From NCBI RefSeq assembly GCF_910592395.1, contig NC_088318.1:13516349-13580348 (forward strand): a stretch of DNA of 64,000 bases. The letters run 5' to 3'. This document shows, in pieces, positions 23,001-33,530 of this stretch. Each line of letters begins with the position of its first letter. The first letter of the stretch is position 1. The notes beneath the pieces are model-generated. The model was given only the letters and a program-made list of their open reading frames with translations. It did no database searches and was not told the origin of the DNA. Source of the DNA: Lineus longissimus (lineage: Eukaryota > Nemertea > Pilidiophora > Heteronemertea > Lineidae). A program made the translations under genes and the position numbers.

Positions 23001-25566
23001 GGATATTCGTCAAACAGACCCCATCGAAGATGAGCCCATTCGTGGACTAGTGACTTGTCTGGAAAACAAGACAAGACGTTTTGCTGGCTGGTTACCGTAA
23101 CTGTCGAAAATGACGTCTTATTTGCGTTAGCGTCCTCATAAACAACGGGAAAAATCTTTCTTCATCACAATAACCACTATAATCCTCATTCATTACTACG
23201 TTAAAGGATCGTAAGACTGATACTGAGATTATCAACTTAGTGTTTTTGCGTTAAATCACCCCCGCCCAATTATACACTTTTAAAAAAAACCCTGATTTTC
23301 GTTTCAAAACCACTCACCAGGTGGCCCCCATCTGTATTGCGTCTCATTGATATTTAAGAGATACTCCGGTGTCAAATGAATGAATTCCCCTGGCTCCCCG
23401 CACCCTCCTGGTTGCCTGGTGTACGGATTATCGCCCCATACTGGATTCGGCTTGTCCACTCTTAAATTGGCCGAAGCGAAGGACTGCCCAGATTTGAGCT
23501 GGCCGAGAGTTAGGTTGTTGGGCTGAGTCCAGGTGATGGGCAACAAGATTGAGACCTCTTTGAAGTAGGCCCGCTGCCGTGTTGCCGTGAACAGCCGCTG
23601 AGAGCCTTTCGTGAAGACATCCTGAAATGGTTTTTCAATAAATAAATAAAATAAAATAAAGGAAGTGACTATTTGGCAAGCCCGGCTCACCAAACAGCGC
23701 CTTTTTTCTGCCCTGGATGGAGAGCCGAACTCATGCATATTCAACCATCCAGGAGCTCATTATCATTCGTGGCAACACGGTCAGCAACACTGGAGTTACA
23801 GTGAAACGCCTTTAGAAATGCACACTAATGCATTTAACATGCTTATCAGTTAAATCACGTTTATGACTTTTTTTGTAAATCCATACAGTCATGTACATGT
23901 ACATGCTTCTTCATGGATTATTGACCAAAACCCGAGTTTAGTAACAGAAATTGAATCGAGAGCGGGAAGTCGGCCATTGTTAAATATGCGCATATAAATT
24001 CAAATATGACGTCACTGCTCTCTGATTGGCCAACATGTTGTAACCTCTCCGGCTCGCCAAAGAGGGTAGTATTTTTGCCCTGTTTGGCAAGCCCGGCTTG
24101 CCGAACAGGGTGGCTTTTTAGTGCTGTTTGGCAAGCGGCTCTCCAAACAGGACAAAAAAAGTTGCCTGTTCGGCGAGCGGCTTGCCAAATAGACCCGGCC
24201 TAAAATAAAACCTGAAGATAGTCGATCGATTGAGACGATGTAAATTTTCGCGGCTAGATGTTCTTCGCGTGACGTCACGACGTGACGTTTGACGGCCACC
24301 TGCCAAAGCATTTCAAGCCAATATGGCAGTGCAAAACAATTGGCAACCTCATCATGTGACGTCAGTGAAGAACCTGCTCGATTCGCGAAGGTACAGTCAT
24401 GTGTATGCAAAAATAGACTCGAAAATAATTCGAAAATATTTTTTGATTGGATAAGAATTTCGTAAATCACCATAATTAAAATCGTAAAAACACTCCCTGA
24501 ACGCATGCCAACACAAAAGTGTAATGTCAGTGATCTAGTTGAACTATGGTATGATGGCATGGCATATTTTCATTTTGATCATGTCCATTTTTGATCTCAT
24601 TAACAAAGTGATGCTATCAGCTGTTAATGTTAAAGGCCAGGGACGTTGGTTCAGAATTTTAAACTTGAACTTGAGTTTGAGATATTCCAATTACGTGTAT
24701 GTGAATACGCATTTCAACCATAGAGAGACCGCTAGTAAAACATTATACATGTACACGTATACATGTATGCAAAGTTTATCTCCAATTACTTAGCTTGCCA
24801 CTTGTTAACAAATAAATGGGTGAACCTGGCCTCAGTCAACATCACTTTCTCTACGCCAATCCCCTCCCATAAGAAGTCTTCGATGAGTTTCAATAAAAAA
24901 ACATATAATGTTTTTTTTAAAAACATATTAGAAATTGATGAGCAAAGTGGTATGTATATAGATACGTTTCGTTCAAAAATGATAATCAGTTGGCTTTTAC
25001 TGGGCTCGGTTTTTTGTGACCAGGTAGATTACTAATACCCCTGTCCGCCACCATGCGTCAAACTTACCAAAGTACCTATCATGGGGCTGGAATCTCAACT
25101 GCACTGATTTCACCATAAGAAGTTCTTAACTTATAGGTACATCATTCAGAATTTGAGTTAGAATGATTTTTTTTAAATGTGCGTAATCTACATGTATGAC
25201 TATGCTGTGACAATGAGTTATACGATGTAGTAGTGTAATCTCCATAGGGAATGCGTTTTGAGCTTTTGAACTCTGAGTGAGTTTTGAAAGACCTCTAAAA
25301 GAATACTTTCTGTTCCGTAGAAAGACCTTAGAGATTTCATTTGTGTTGGTAAAACCGTTGTTTAAGGATTTTCAAAAGCTCAATGTACCTACCCTTATTC
25401 TCGTTATGATATCATCATTCTCCTGCACGTCGTTTCCAATGGCCACCAAGACATTACTGTAGCCATGGTTCTCGAAATTCACTTCGTTAACGACTTGTTG
25501 GCTCGGCCCACAAAAGAATATCAGAGCGAAGGCAAAGACGCCTAGCCGTTGATGTGACATTTTCAA
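16153..25566 (-). CDS. CLCA-like: Calcium-activated chloride channel regulator (CLCA family), complete, 14 exons
   Basis: Exons on the minus strand, 5' to 3': 25566-25393, 23621-23318, 23058-22941, 22793-22628, 22291-22153, 21876-21758, 21526-21296, 20754-20446, 20134-19904, 19202-19029, 18571-18472, 18105-17932, 17541-17317, 17087-16153. Every border is GT-AG; phases are continuous; the total is 3399 nt, 1132 residues plus stop. Order: signal peptide; CLCA N-terminal zinc-metalloprotease domain with HEWAHLRWGLFDE (165-177); VWA domain with MIDAS DTSNS (331-335); beta-rich and FN3-like regions; Thr/Ser-rich stalk; membrane span at about 1074-1100; basic KKKKSK tail. CLCA proteins are self-cleaving secreted or membrane proteins that modulate TMEM16A chloride channels and mucus. 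The gene looks intact and functional. Confidence 0.95.
19264..19578. mobile_element. Palindromic MITE with internal mirrored minisatellite, in a CLCA intron
   Basis: Ends are CTACGGTGGCTGGGAAAGG and its complement. GATTA flanks both sides (19259-19263 and 19579-19583) as a probable 5-bp target duplication. Inside, GGGGGGACGACTTATTAT units run forward on the left and as complements (ATAATAAGTCGTCCCCCC) on the right, so the whole element can fold into one hairpin. Confidence 0.8.
20446..21876 (-). CDS. CLCA von Willebrand factor A domain (exons 6-8)
   Basis: The domain runs from residue 325 to about 490. The first strand MVVLLLDTSNSM holds the MIDAS D-x-S-x-S; the NETGAATALGPGL loop supplies the Thr ligand; KIVVISDGQQT is the later strand with its Asp-Gly. 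An intact MIDAS implies metal-dependent binding of a partner, in the family a channel or matrix protein. Confidence 0.9.
21591..21606. repeat. Poly-G tract in a CLCA intron
   Basis: A G-run broken by one A (GGGGGAGGGGGGGGGG) lies in the intron between exons 6 and 7. Such tracts can form quadruplexes on this strand and are prone to length errors. Confidence 0.6.
22628..23621 (-). CDS. CLCA metalloprotease core (exons 2-4)
   Basis: Exon 2 carries YFKEVSILLPITW, the GDNPYT segment and a Cys-rich CGEPGEFIHLTPEY region. Exon 3 carries HExxHxxxGxxDE: H165, E166 and H169 are the expected zinc and catalytic residues and D176 the third ligand. Exon 4 has the closely spaced cysteines (RCTED, RCKVD, CKFYP) typical of the domain. 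All catalytic residues I can name are present, so self-cleavage is expected. Confidence 0.9.
23668..24200. repeat. Cluster of short TTGGCAAGC hairpins in CLCA intron 1
   Basis: The motif TTTGGCAAGCCCGGCTTGCC and variants (GGCAAGCGGCTCTCC, GGCGAGCGGCTTGCC) occur at about 23669, 24050, 24085, 24126 and 24170, each a near-perfect small palindrome. Probably an array of related hairpin elements; origin unknown. Confidence 0.5.
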
Positions 25567-26309
25567 TAGATGCGAGCTCGCTTTGATTAGTATTTACTCA
25601 GTACAAGGTTAATTAATATGTGCCGCGTTCTGGTTAGAAACCCACTTCAGATGGAGAAGGTTATCGGAATATATCTGTCGACCTAAATTCGTTTTTCCGA
25701 CATGCACTCTTAGATCCTGAACCATACCTGTGTCTCGCGGGATATTATAACCATAACCACTGGCAACCCAGGATTTGCTTGGTGGTGATATCTAGCGTAT
25801 GAAAAATCATGAAATAATGTCGACACGTTGGCATACGCCTAAAACCCCACAACAGGTTCATTCAGCCTCTGCGTACAACAATCGAATATGCAAGTCATGG
25901 GGCATAACAGACTCGTCCGAATCTTTTCTCAAATCAATTTTGGAGGGGTGTACTGCACTTCTTACCCGCCCCTTTTGCCTGCTATCATGCCCGGTTGTTT
26001 AGGCTCTACCATTTGAGGCGGAGGTAGAAATCGGGTATTGTCGGGCTTGGGATCTTATTGGATCTCGAGGTCGAATAATCAGGCCACTCATATCAGACTT
26101 ATATCAGGACAACACTTGAGCTTGTCAACAATGTGCGTAAGCATGCTATTTGATATTATTGCAGATTATGTCAATCAATACCCTGGTCTGCTGATCAGAA
26201 GTCACCTCAGTCAATAGGTTATAGTCTTCCGAACACCTCACAAGCAGGCAGCCTAGCAATGAATGTCGAACTTCTGTAGTCTACACGGATCCGGAAACGA
26301 CTCAGAAAG

Positions 26310-26573
26310 ATGGGACCACGCCTATCAAAAGAAGCCCAGTTCTCCCTAATGGGAACTGTTAACTTCGTGCTGGTACCAGTCTACCTTGCGGTGGCCCTGC
26401 ATCGGTCATGGATGGGTGGTTTTAACGTACCAGCACCCTTGTTCTTCAACAGCTTTGCAGCTGAGGGTTCGTCACTTTACTCTCTCCTTTTCCTCTTGTC
26501 CATAGACTCTCTACATCCAACACCTACCTGGGATACTGCCTCATTTCGTCTTAAAAATCTTGAGATATTGTGA
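26310..26573 (+). CDS. Possible first-exon region of GHDC copy 1
   Basis: ATG at 26310 opens MGPRLSKEAQFSLMGTVNF followed by hydrophobic residues (VLVPVYLAVAL). The same frame with one early change (MGLRLS) is kept in copy 2 at 32938. To join the main exon it must end in phase 1; the only nearby candidate, ATGG|GTGGTT, is a weak donor. It may be the N-terminal anchor exon or chance conservation within a young duplication. Confidence 0.3.
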   Translation: MGPRLSKEAQFSLMGTVNFVLVPVYLAVALHRSWMGGFNVPAPLFFNSFAAEGSSLYSLLFLLSIDSLHPTPTWDTASFRLKNLEIL

Positions 26574-27228
26574 ATCCGATTGAAAGTCAGAATGACTATG
26601 AATCGTCTTCAACACAGCATGTAACGTTACATGATACAAAATGTATTATGTGTTGACGGTGATCCATGAGTAAGCCTACCCGGGTCACATGTGCTTAAAA
26701 ACATACGATCGACCTTGATTCCAGGTGGATGTGTTTTCCCTAGTTTAGCCCACGGCTTCTCTTGATTCCAGGTGGATGTGTTTTCTTTAGTTTAGCCCTC
26801 GGCTTCTCTTGATTCCAGGTGGATGTGTTTTCCCTAGTTTAGCCCACGGCTTCTCTTGATTCTAGGTGGATGTGTTTTCTTTAGTTTAGCCCTCGGCTTC
26901 TCTTTTTCAAAGTACATTGTGTTTTCTTAGTTTAGCCCTCGGCTTCTCTTGATTCCAGGTGCATGTGTTTTCTTTGGTGTAGCCCTCGGCTTCATGTGTC
27001 GAGGGATTGCCAAGAAGAAGCCGAGTAACTACCTCTCATATCGTGCCATACTGATTCAATACCTCCGGTGGAAAATGACCGAACGAGTGGTCGCTAGGAC
27101 GCACAGGGGATTCGTCGCAGCATCTAAAGATCCCGGGAAAACCCAGGCGGATTGGTTGCTGAAGTTTCTGGCTGATAGAAAAGACACCGTTATTGGCAGA
27201 GACTGGGGTTTTGACTCAATAAAGTCCG
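26488..27228 (+). repeat. Internal duplication carrying a truncated GHDC exon
   Basis: The sequence starting TTTTCCTCTTGTC (26488) restarts at 27229, offset by 741 bases. The first copy contains bases 26959-27228, the first 270 nt of the main GHDC exon (about 90 codons), then breaks off into the repeat without a donor site. The second copy continues into the complete exon at 27606. The partial exon is a pseudo-exon. Confidence 0.85.
26714..26993 (+). repeat. 47-bp minisatellite made of splice-acceptor units
   Basis: Units start at 26714, 26761, 26808, 26855, 26902 and 26948, each about 47 bp with the form CTTGATTCCAGGTGGATGTG...GCTTCT. The final unit is the real intron end plus first bases of the exon. 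A shorter array of four units (27455, 27502, 27549, 27595) precedes the intact exon, and only about two units precede the exon in gene copy 2. Confidence 0.85.
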
Positions 27229-27605
27229 TTTTCCTCTTGTCTATAGACTCTCTACATCCAACACCTACCTGGGATACTGCCTCATTTCGTCTTAAAAATC
27301 TTGAGATATTGTGAATCCGATTGAAAGTCAGAATGGCTATGAATCGTCTTAAACACATCATGTAACGTTACATGATACAAAATGTATTATGTGTTGACGG
27401 TGATCCATGAGTAAGCCTACCCGGGTCACATGTGCTTAAAAACATACGATCGACCTTGATTCCAGGTGGATGTGTTTTCCCTAGTTTAGCCCACGGCTTC
27501 TCTTGATTCCAGGTGGATGTGTTTTCTTTAGTTTAGCCCTCGGCTTCTCTTTTTCCAAGTACATTGTGTTTTCTTAGTTTAGCCCTCGGCTTCTCTTGAT
27601 TCCAG

Positions 27606-30600
27606 GTGCATGTGTTTTCTTTGGTGTAGCCCTCGGCTTCATGTGTCGAGGGATTGCCAAGAAGAAGCCGAGTAACTACCTATCATATCGTGCCATACTG
27701 ATGCGATACCTCCGGTGGAAAATGACCGAACGAGTGGTCGCTAGGACGCACAGGGGATTCGTCGCAGCATCTAAAGATCCCGGGAAAACCCAGGCGGATT
27801 GGTTGCTGAAGTTTCTGGCTGATAGAAAAGACACCGTTATTGGCAGAGACTGGGGTTTTGACTCAATAAAGTCCGTTGAAGACTACCGGAGCAAGATACC
27901 TGTCACACGGTACGATTCCTACAAGGATTACATGGAACGTGTCGCAAAGGGTGAGGCGAATGTCGTGAATAAAGGAAAGCCTTCTTACATCGTTCTTACG
28001 TCCGGAACCACAGGCAATAACAAGAAATTCTGGTTTGACAAAGCCGTACTTTGGAATATCGCTGAAGCGGCTTACATCATACCACTTCCGTTTAAAATAG
28101 TGAAATTCCCAAGCGTAGTACATTTGCGAGAGCCATTTGTGTGCACAATTCTCCCGAATATGATGAAAAGTGAATCTGGATGCCGAATGGGGCCACTTTC
28201 GTGTTGTGTGATCGAGAATACCGTATCGACCACACCGATTGACGCAATACTTGGAATAAAGGACGAGAAAGTCATTATGTACATCCATGCTGTTTTTGGC
28301 CTGCTGCACGACGATACGGAATCTATCGTCTTCAATTTCGTTTCCTCTGCGCGAAGTTTTTTCGTCACATTGGAAACCAGCTGGAAGGATATTGTGGAGG
28401 ACATCAGGACAGGTCACCTGAATCCGTCTCTTAAACTCTCCGCTGAGCTCCGGCACACATTAGATGGGAAAATGTGGTCAAATCCAAAACGCGCTGCTGA
28501 ATTGGCTCAAGAATTCGAAAGAGGGTTTGAGGACATCATTCCGAGGATTTGGAAGGAAGCTTCCGGGGTAACGTTGCTTAGTTCCGGGAGTTTACAGGCG
28601 CCGTCTCTAACGCTGCAGCGGAGGTACTTCCCGAGTGTCCCGGTCCTCTCACCGATGCACCTTTCATCCGAGGGTTGCTACGGGGTCTGCCTTGATAATG
28701 GGTCGATTCTTTCCACATATTATACTCTGCTCCCCTTGGGGTGCTTCTACGAGTTCATACCTCTTGCGGAAATTGAAAACGATCAACCACAGACCAAGTT
28801 AATCGAGGAGGTAGGTAACGTTGTAGATAAATACTTTAGGCTTCAGGGTTATAAAAAGCTCACTCTGGTCTATCACCAAGGTGACTCTATCAAAGTTGTC
28901 TTGAACCAACACGTATGGGTGTTGCTGGCTACTCTAAGGTGTTTCCTACGAATCCTTTAGAAATGAGGCTGCGTTCATGGTCCTTACATCAAAATTGCAG
29001 TAATGAGTTGAACCCTTCGACGTTCATGATTGTATGATAATTTTCGTTGTTGGTCATTCTGCATAACTACAACCATTTATCATATACACCTGATATTGAT
29101 TTCATTGACCTATATTTTTATCGGTGTTCTATCGTCCTTCTAGCTTGAGCTGAATGAGCAGTATGAGCTGTGTGTGACCACCGACCGAGGCCTGTGTCGC
29201 TATCGTGCCGGGGACATCATCAAAGTAGTGTCCTACTTCAACAAGATACCCCAATACGAGTTAATCGGCAGGTAAATACATTGGACCATATCTTGGGACT
29301 AACAATACATAACTTAATAGAGAGGTGTCCTGATTTAAGAGGTAATATGTAATGGAAATGGCTAATTTGGGACCAAAATAGATGTCCTTACTAGAGAGGG
29401 TGTCCTTGTACAATTGTGTCAGCAAGGGAGGTCCAATTTACAGCACAATCCACTGCTCACCACGTTGCTGTCCACCTGAAAAATAAGCAGGGAAATGAGG
29501 CGTGTTTGAAAACACACACTAGAGATGTTGTACTGTGTTAGCAACGGCAAGAATGCTCCGAAAAGATAATGCATTACATGTAAGGGCCTATCGTCGTCGT
29601 CGCGTCCTTCGCCACCGTCTTATTTATACATATATACAGTATTTAGCCTAATTCCCAAGTTTGTCTATTGCAGACATGGCGTCATCCTTGATATCTGTAG
29701 CGAGAAGACTAGCGAAGTGGCCTTGACCTCGGCCTTGCAGCAAACCATGTCCAAGCTGCGTGACTTTACCATAGTCGAATTTACTAGTGCTGAGAGTAGC
29801 ATGTTGGAGACAGAAGTGGGTAAGTGGTGTCGAATAGATTTAGATTACCTTCAACCAATTTCCTGATGAATTTTTTGGCGAGTTGGATGAGGTGAAGTTC
29901 TAAAACGGTTCACTGGGGGATTCTGCCCCTACTACCCCGCCAACGCACACGCAAGCTTTTTGGATAGGATTGTCATGCGCTCTAGCTCAAACATAACTTC
30001 AAATTGGACAACTATCGAGAAGAAGAAGATATCCCTAGATGTCAACAGGTTATTCCTACATGTACCATTCAGAGGAGTTTCAGTAGAAGAGTCGCACTGG
30101 CTTCAGATCATCCAATAATGAGTATATAGTATCCTTCGCGATGGAACACTTTTATTGCAAAGTAGACAAAACGCCTTGAAACAAATTGATCACTCACCAG
30201 GATTGCTCTTTACGATTTCAGAAACGGCTGGCAGTGATAGGCATTACATCCTGTTTGTGGAGCTCGAGTCCAAATTATCAGACGAGGTGGAAAGTCTCAC
30301 AGAGGAACAAAAGGACATGGTAAGGGTTGCCCCAGGGTTGGTTTTATCGTGCTTAAACTATGTTATCGAAAACTGATTTGTCATTGCCATACATGCATGA
30401 CCGAAGTATAAAATGATCCCCTAGAAAATCTGTCCGGCCCTATCGTTTTCTGACAGATAATGATATATGGTTTTATAGAGGCCGTGGCTGCAAAAGCTTG
30501 GAGTTTAAATCGTAAAATAGAATCCTTCGTTCCCGGGACATTACATCCCTACGACATTTCAAACCTCTACACCTGGATAGGTTTTGCCCCGATAGTTCCT

Positions 30601-31063
30601 TCGGTTTAGCCCCGACAGTCTCTTATGACTGTTCTATTCAAGTTTTCATATTTTGTTCTTGCTTGAGCCAGAGGCCCCAGTATCAGTTGACAAGCTGTGC
30701 ACAGAACCTAGTTGTATTTTCACGACTCCGTTTATTCTGCATAACTTTGAACCGTGTGTTTACTTTTAATTGTCTACTTTGACTTTGACATACTAGAGAT
30801 TAAAACATACTAAACTGACCATCAATTTTCTTCAGTTCGACGAAGACTTACAAGACTTCAACGAGTATTACAAAGGTCTCAGGTGTCAAGGTCGAATACA
30901 GAAGATGAAGGTCGTCCAAATGAAACCCGGTTCATTCGCCTTGCTGAAGATCCTGACCCTTGCGATGAACACCAAGGCAAGCAGCGCCCAGTTCAAGAAC
31001 CCTCGTGTACTGAGGACCGAGAAACAATTAGAATTAATGACGAATCCAGAAAATGTTCTATAA
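27606..31063 (+). CDS. GHDC-like: GHDC/GH3-like adenylate-forming enzyme, copy 1
   Basis: Exons: 27606-28810, 29144-29271, 29674-29819, 30222-30319, 30836-31063 (TAA). Borders are GT-AG with continuous phases. From the first ATG inside the main exon (27641) the product is 589 residues. The three ANL/GH3 nucleotide motifs are intact: TSGTTGNNKK (120-129), the SSEG motif (342-345) and YRAGD (410-414). Plant GH3 enzymes adenylate acids such as auxin or jasmonate and transfer them to amino acids; the animal GHDC substrate is not known. The frame is open for 35 nt before this ATG (CVFFGVALGF, hydrophobic), so an upstream exon ending in phase 1 probably supplies the true start and a signal anchor; candidate ORF at 26310. 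Confidence 0.85.
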
Positions 31064-31189
31064 GAGTAAAATTTGCGACAGATGCAGTTTCCCCATTCCC
31101 CGGCCCCGTTCCCGGATCGCATTACAGAGGCCAGAGGTCCAGTGAGGGTTACTTGTATATATATTGAATAATCAACAGACACTACAGTC

Positions 31190-31313
31190 AATGGGTGATA
31201 TGAATAAAGACTAGCAAATGCTTTTACTTCAATTTTGTACAGAAAGGCCTAGTGTAAATGTACATGTAGTTTTAGATAAAAGCATTTGCTAGTCTTTATT
31301 CATATCACCCATT
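31190..31313. mobile_element. Hairpin element downstream of GHDC copy 1
   Basis: ATGGGTGATATGAATAAAGA and its complement TCTTTATTCATATCACCCAT bracket about 50 bases. Copy 2 (near 37124) lacks the insert. The left arm contains AATAAA at 31203-31208, 140 bases after the stop codon. Confidence 0.75.
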
Positions 31314-31424
31314 CATTGGTACATGGATTCATTTATCATTAACAAGAATATCAAATCAACATCATTCATTAACAGAACAGTCTAGCACGTTGATAGCATT
31401 AATGAGATCAGTGGCATATTCTGT

Positions 31425-31520
31425 AGAATGGAAAATTTTCGCGGCATGAAATTTTCGCGGCATGACATTTTCGCGAATGCCGAACGATGGATATATTCGC
31501 GGCAGAATATTTTCGTGAAT
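31425..31520. repeat. TTTTCGCGGCATGA tandem repeats
   Basis: AATTTTCGCGGCATGA-type units are repeated two to three times in copy 1. The extra units are missing from copy 2 at about 37236, so this is a small indel between the duplicates. Confidence 0.6.
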
Positions 31521-32937
31521 CAAGGTTATTTTTTCTAATGAAATTTTAATTGTCTTCTTTTACATAGAGCTCTCAGAGAATAGGCGCTGCAGTTTGGATG
31601 GCTATATTCGAATACTCCAATCCACTGTCAACAGGTCTCATTGTGTCGGGTAGTTAGGCCAATATAGCACACAAAGATGGGTATATATCACTAATAATTA
31701 TGCAATAGTCATTCAAGAGGTGTGGAATTTGTGTTTGTTAGGGGTAATCATATACGTGCTAACTGACAAGACTCCTCTTGAAATTGATATTTAGATGAGG
31801 TGTTTGTAAACCCCATACCAAACTGATACTCAGCTGACCCATACTTGTAAAGGGAATATAAAATGAACTATACATGTGGCATAGGTGTTCCCAAACGTTT
31901 TGAGGGTAGTGTATATTTTAGGAGATATATGTGTTAATTTTAAGTCTTCATTTACTTTTGACCGAGGTGTACGAATGTAAAAAACAACAACACAGAGCAA
32001 ACGGCTACGTGCGTAAACCTGTTTCGCGTCAAGTTGCGAAAACACCCCTTGAACGACCATGCATCGCCTCAATAGATATACCTCGATGTGACTTATTATG
32101 CAGACGTTTCAAATGCTGTTTTTTAAAGGAAAACAAATTCAAATTCTGAAATAACTCTCTTCTAAGCCTTGTTATAGTCGTCTGATAAACATTCCCGATT
32201 GTGGTCATCTTGTTTATTGATTTCTTTGACATTTTTTACATCACACATACCAAGCATAGCAGGTCGATATAATCCGTAGACCTAAATTCGTTTTTCCGAC
32301 ATGCATTCTTAGATCCTGAACCATACCTGTGTCTCGCGGGATATTATAACCATTACCACTGGCAACCCAGGATTTGCTTGGTGGTGATATCTAGCGTATG
32401 AAAAATCATGAAATAATGTCGACACGTTGGCATACGCCTGAAACCCCACGAAAGGTTAATTCAGCCTCTGCGTACAACAGTCGAATATGCAAGTCATGGG
32501 GAATAACAGACTCGTCCGAATCTTTTCTCAAATCAATTTTGGAGGGGTGTACTGCACTTCTTACCTACCCCTTTTGCCTACTATCATGCCTGGTTGTTTA
32601 GGCTCTACCATTTGAGGCGGAGGTAGAAATCGGGTATTGTCGGGCTTGGGATCTTATTGGATGTCGCGGTCGAATTATCAGGCCACTCATATCAGACTTA
32701 TATCAGGACAACACTTGAGCTTGTCAACAATGGGCGTAAGCATGCTATTTGATATTATTGCATTGAATTGAAATTGAATTGAATTGAAAATTGCAGATTA
32801 TGTCAATCAATACCCTGGTCTGCCGATCAGAAGTCACCTCAATAGGTGATAGTCTTCCGAACACCTCACAAGCAGGCAGCCTAGCAATGGGTGTCGAACT
32901 TCTGTAGTCTACACGGATCCGGAAACGACCCAGAAAG

Positions 32938-33201
32938 ATGGGACTACGCCTATCAAAAGAAGCTCAGTTCTCCCTAATGGGAACTGTTAACTTCGTGCTG
33001 GTACCAGTCTACCTTGCAGTGGCCCTGCATCGGTCATGGATGGGTGGTTTTAACGTACCGGCACCCTTGTTCTTCAACAGCTTTGCAGCTGAGGGTTCGT
33101 CACTTTACTTTCTCCTTTTCCACTTGTCTATAGACTCTCTACATCCAACACCTACCTGGGATACTGCCTCATTTCATCTTAAAAATCGATTCCAGAGATA
33201 A
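32938..33201 (+). CDS. Possible first-exon region of GHDC copy 2
   Basis: This is the homologue of the frame at 26310 and differs by a few residues. The same uncertainty applies: hydrophobic N-terminal character fits a signal anchor, but no strong phase-1 donor is visible. The frame runs into the LINE fragment that follows. Confidence 0.28.
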   Translation: MGLRLSKEAQFSLMGTVNFVLVPVYLAVALHRSWMGGFNVPAPLFFNSFAAEGSSLYFLLFHLSIDSLHPTPTWDTASFHLKNRFQR

Positions 33202-33455
33202 GGGGCAGCCACGGAGAAACTGCGATCCCCGTACTTTGATTTTGAGCGAGGTACAAGGAGACACTTTGAACAGGATGACCTGGTAAGGCGCCCACCTTCG
33301 TTACGCTGCAAAAGTGAAGACAGATATGATGGCGCAAGTCCATTGAGGGCCTTGAAACACATCACCAGCACCTTGAAGACAGCTCGGCTCTTTACTGGGA
33401 GCCAATGACGCTGCTTCAAGATGGGAGTGATGTGATCACGCTTCCTCGTACCACG
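33187..33455 (-). mobile_element. 3' fragment of a non-LTR retrotransposon (LINE) reverse transcriptase ORF
   Basis: The minus-strand frame encodes HITPILKQRHWLPVKSR, then FKALNGLAPSYL, then a final SVAAPYLWN segment. This is the characteristic C-terminal tail of many animal LINE ORF2 proteins. It is truncated at its 5' side and replaces sequence present upstream of the main exon in GHDC copy 1. Confidence 0.8.
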
Positions 33456-33530
33456 GTTTAGCTCTCGGCTTCTCTTTTCCAAGTACATTGTGTTTTCCTT
33501 AGTTTAGCCCTCGGCTTCTCTTGATTCCAG

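Larger units (their letters stand above)
25670..32260. repeat. Tandem segmental duplication unit 1 (GHDC copy 1)
   Basis: From the CCTAAATTCGTTTTTCCGACATGC start to the TTGACATTTT end, this unit matches 32270-38000 at very high identity through exons, introns and flanks. Differences are an internal duplication and minisatellite expansion here, a hairpin insertion at about 31190, and a LINE fragment in the other copy. Confidence 0.9.

Noticed and set aside
26714-26993. CRISPR-like regular repeat
   Set aside because: Units are contiguous with no unique spacers and the DNA is clearly eukaryotic; it is a minisatellite.
27863-28456. 197-residue and 110-residue minus-strand frames across both GHDC main exons (also 33788-34381)
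   Set aside because: Shadow frames opposite a strongly supported GH3 exon; conserved only because the duplicates are nearly identical.
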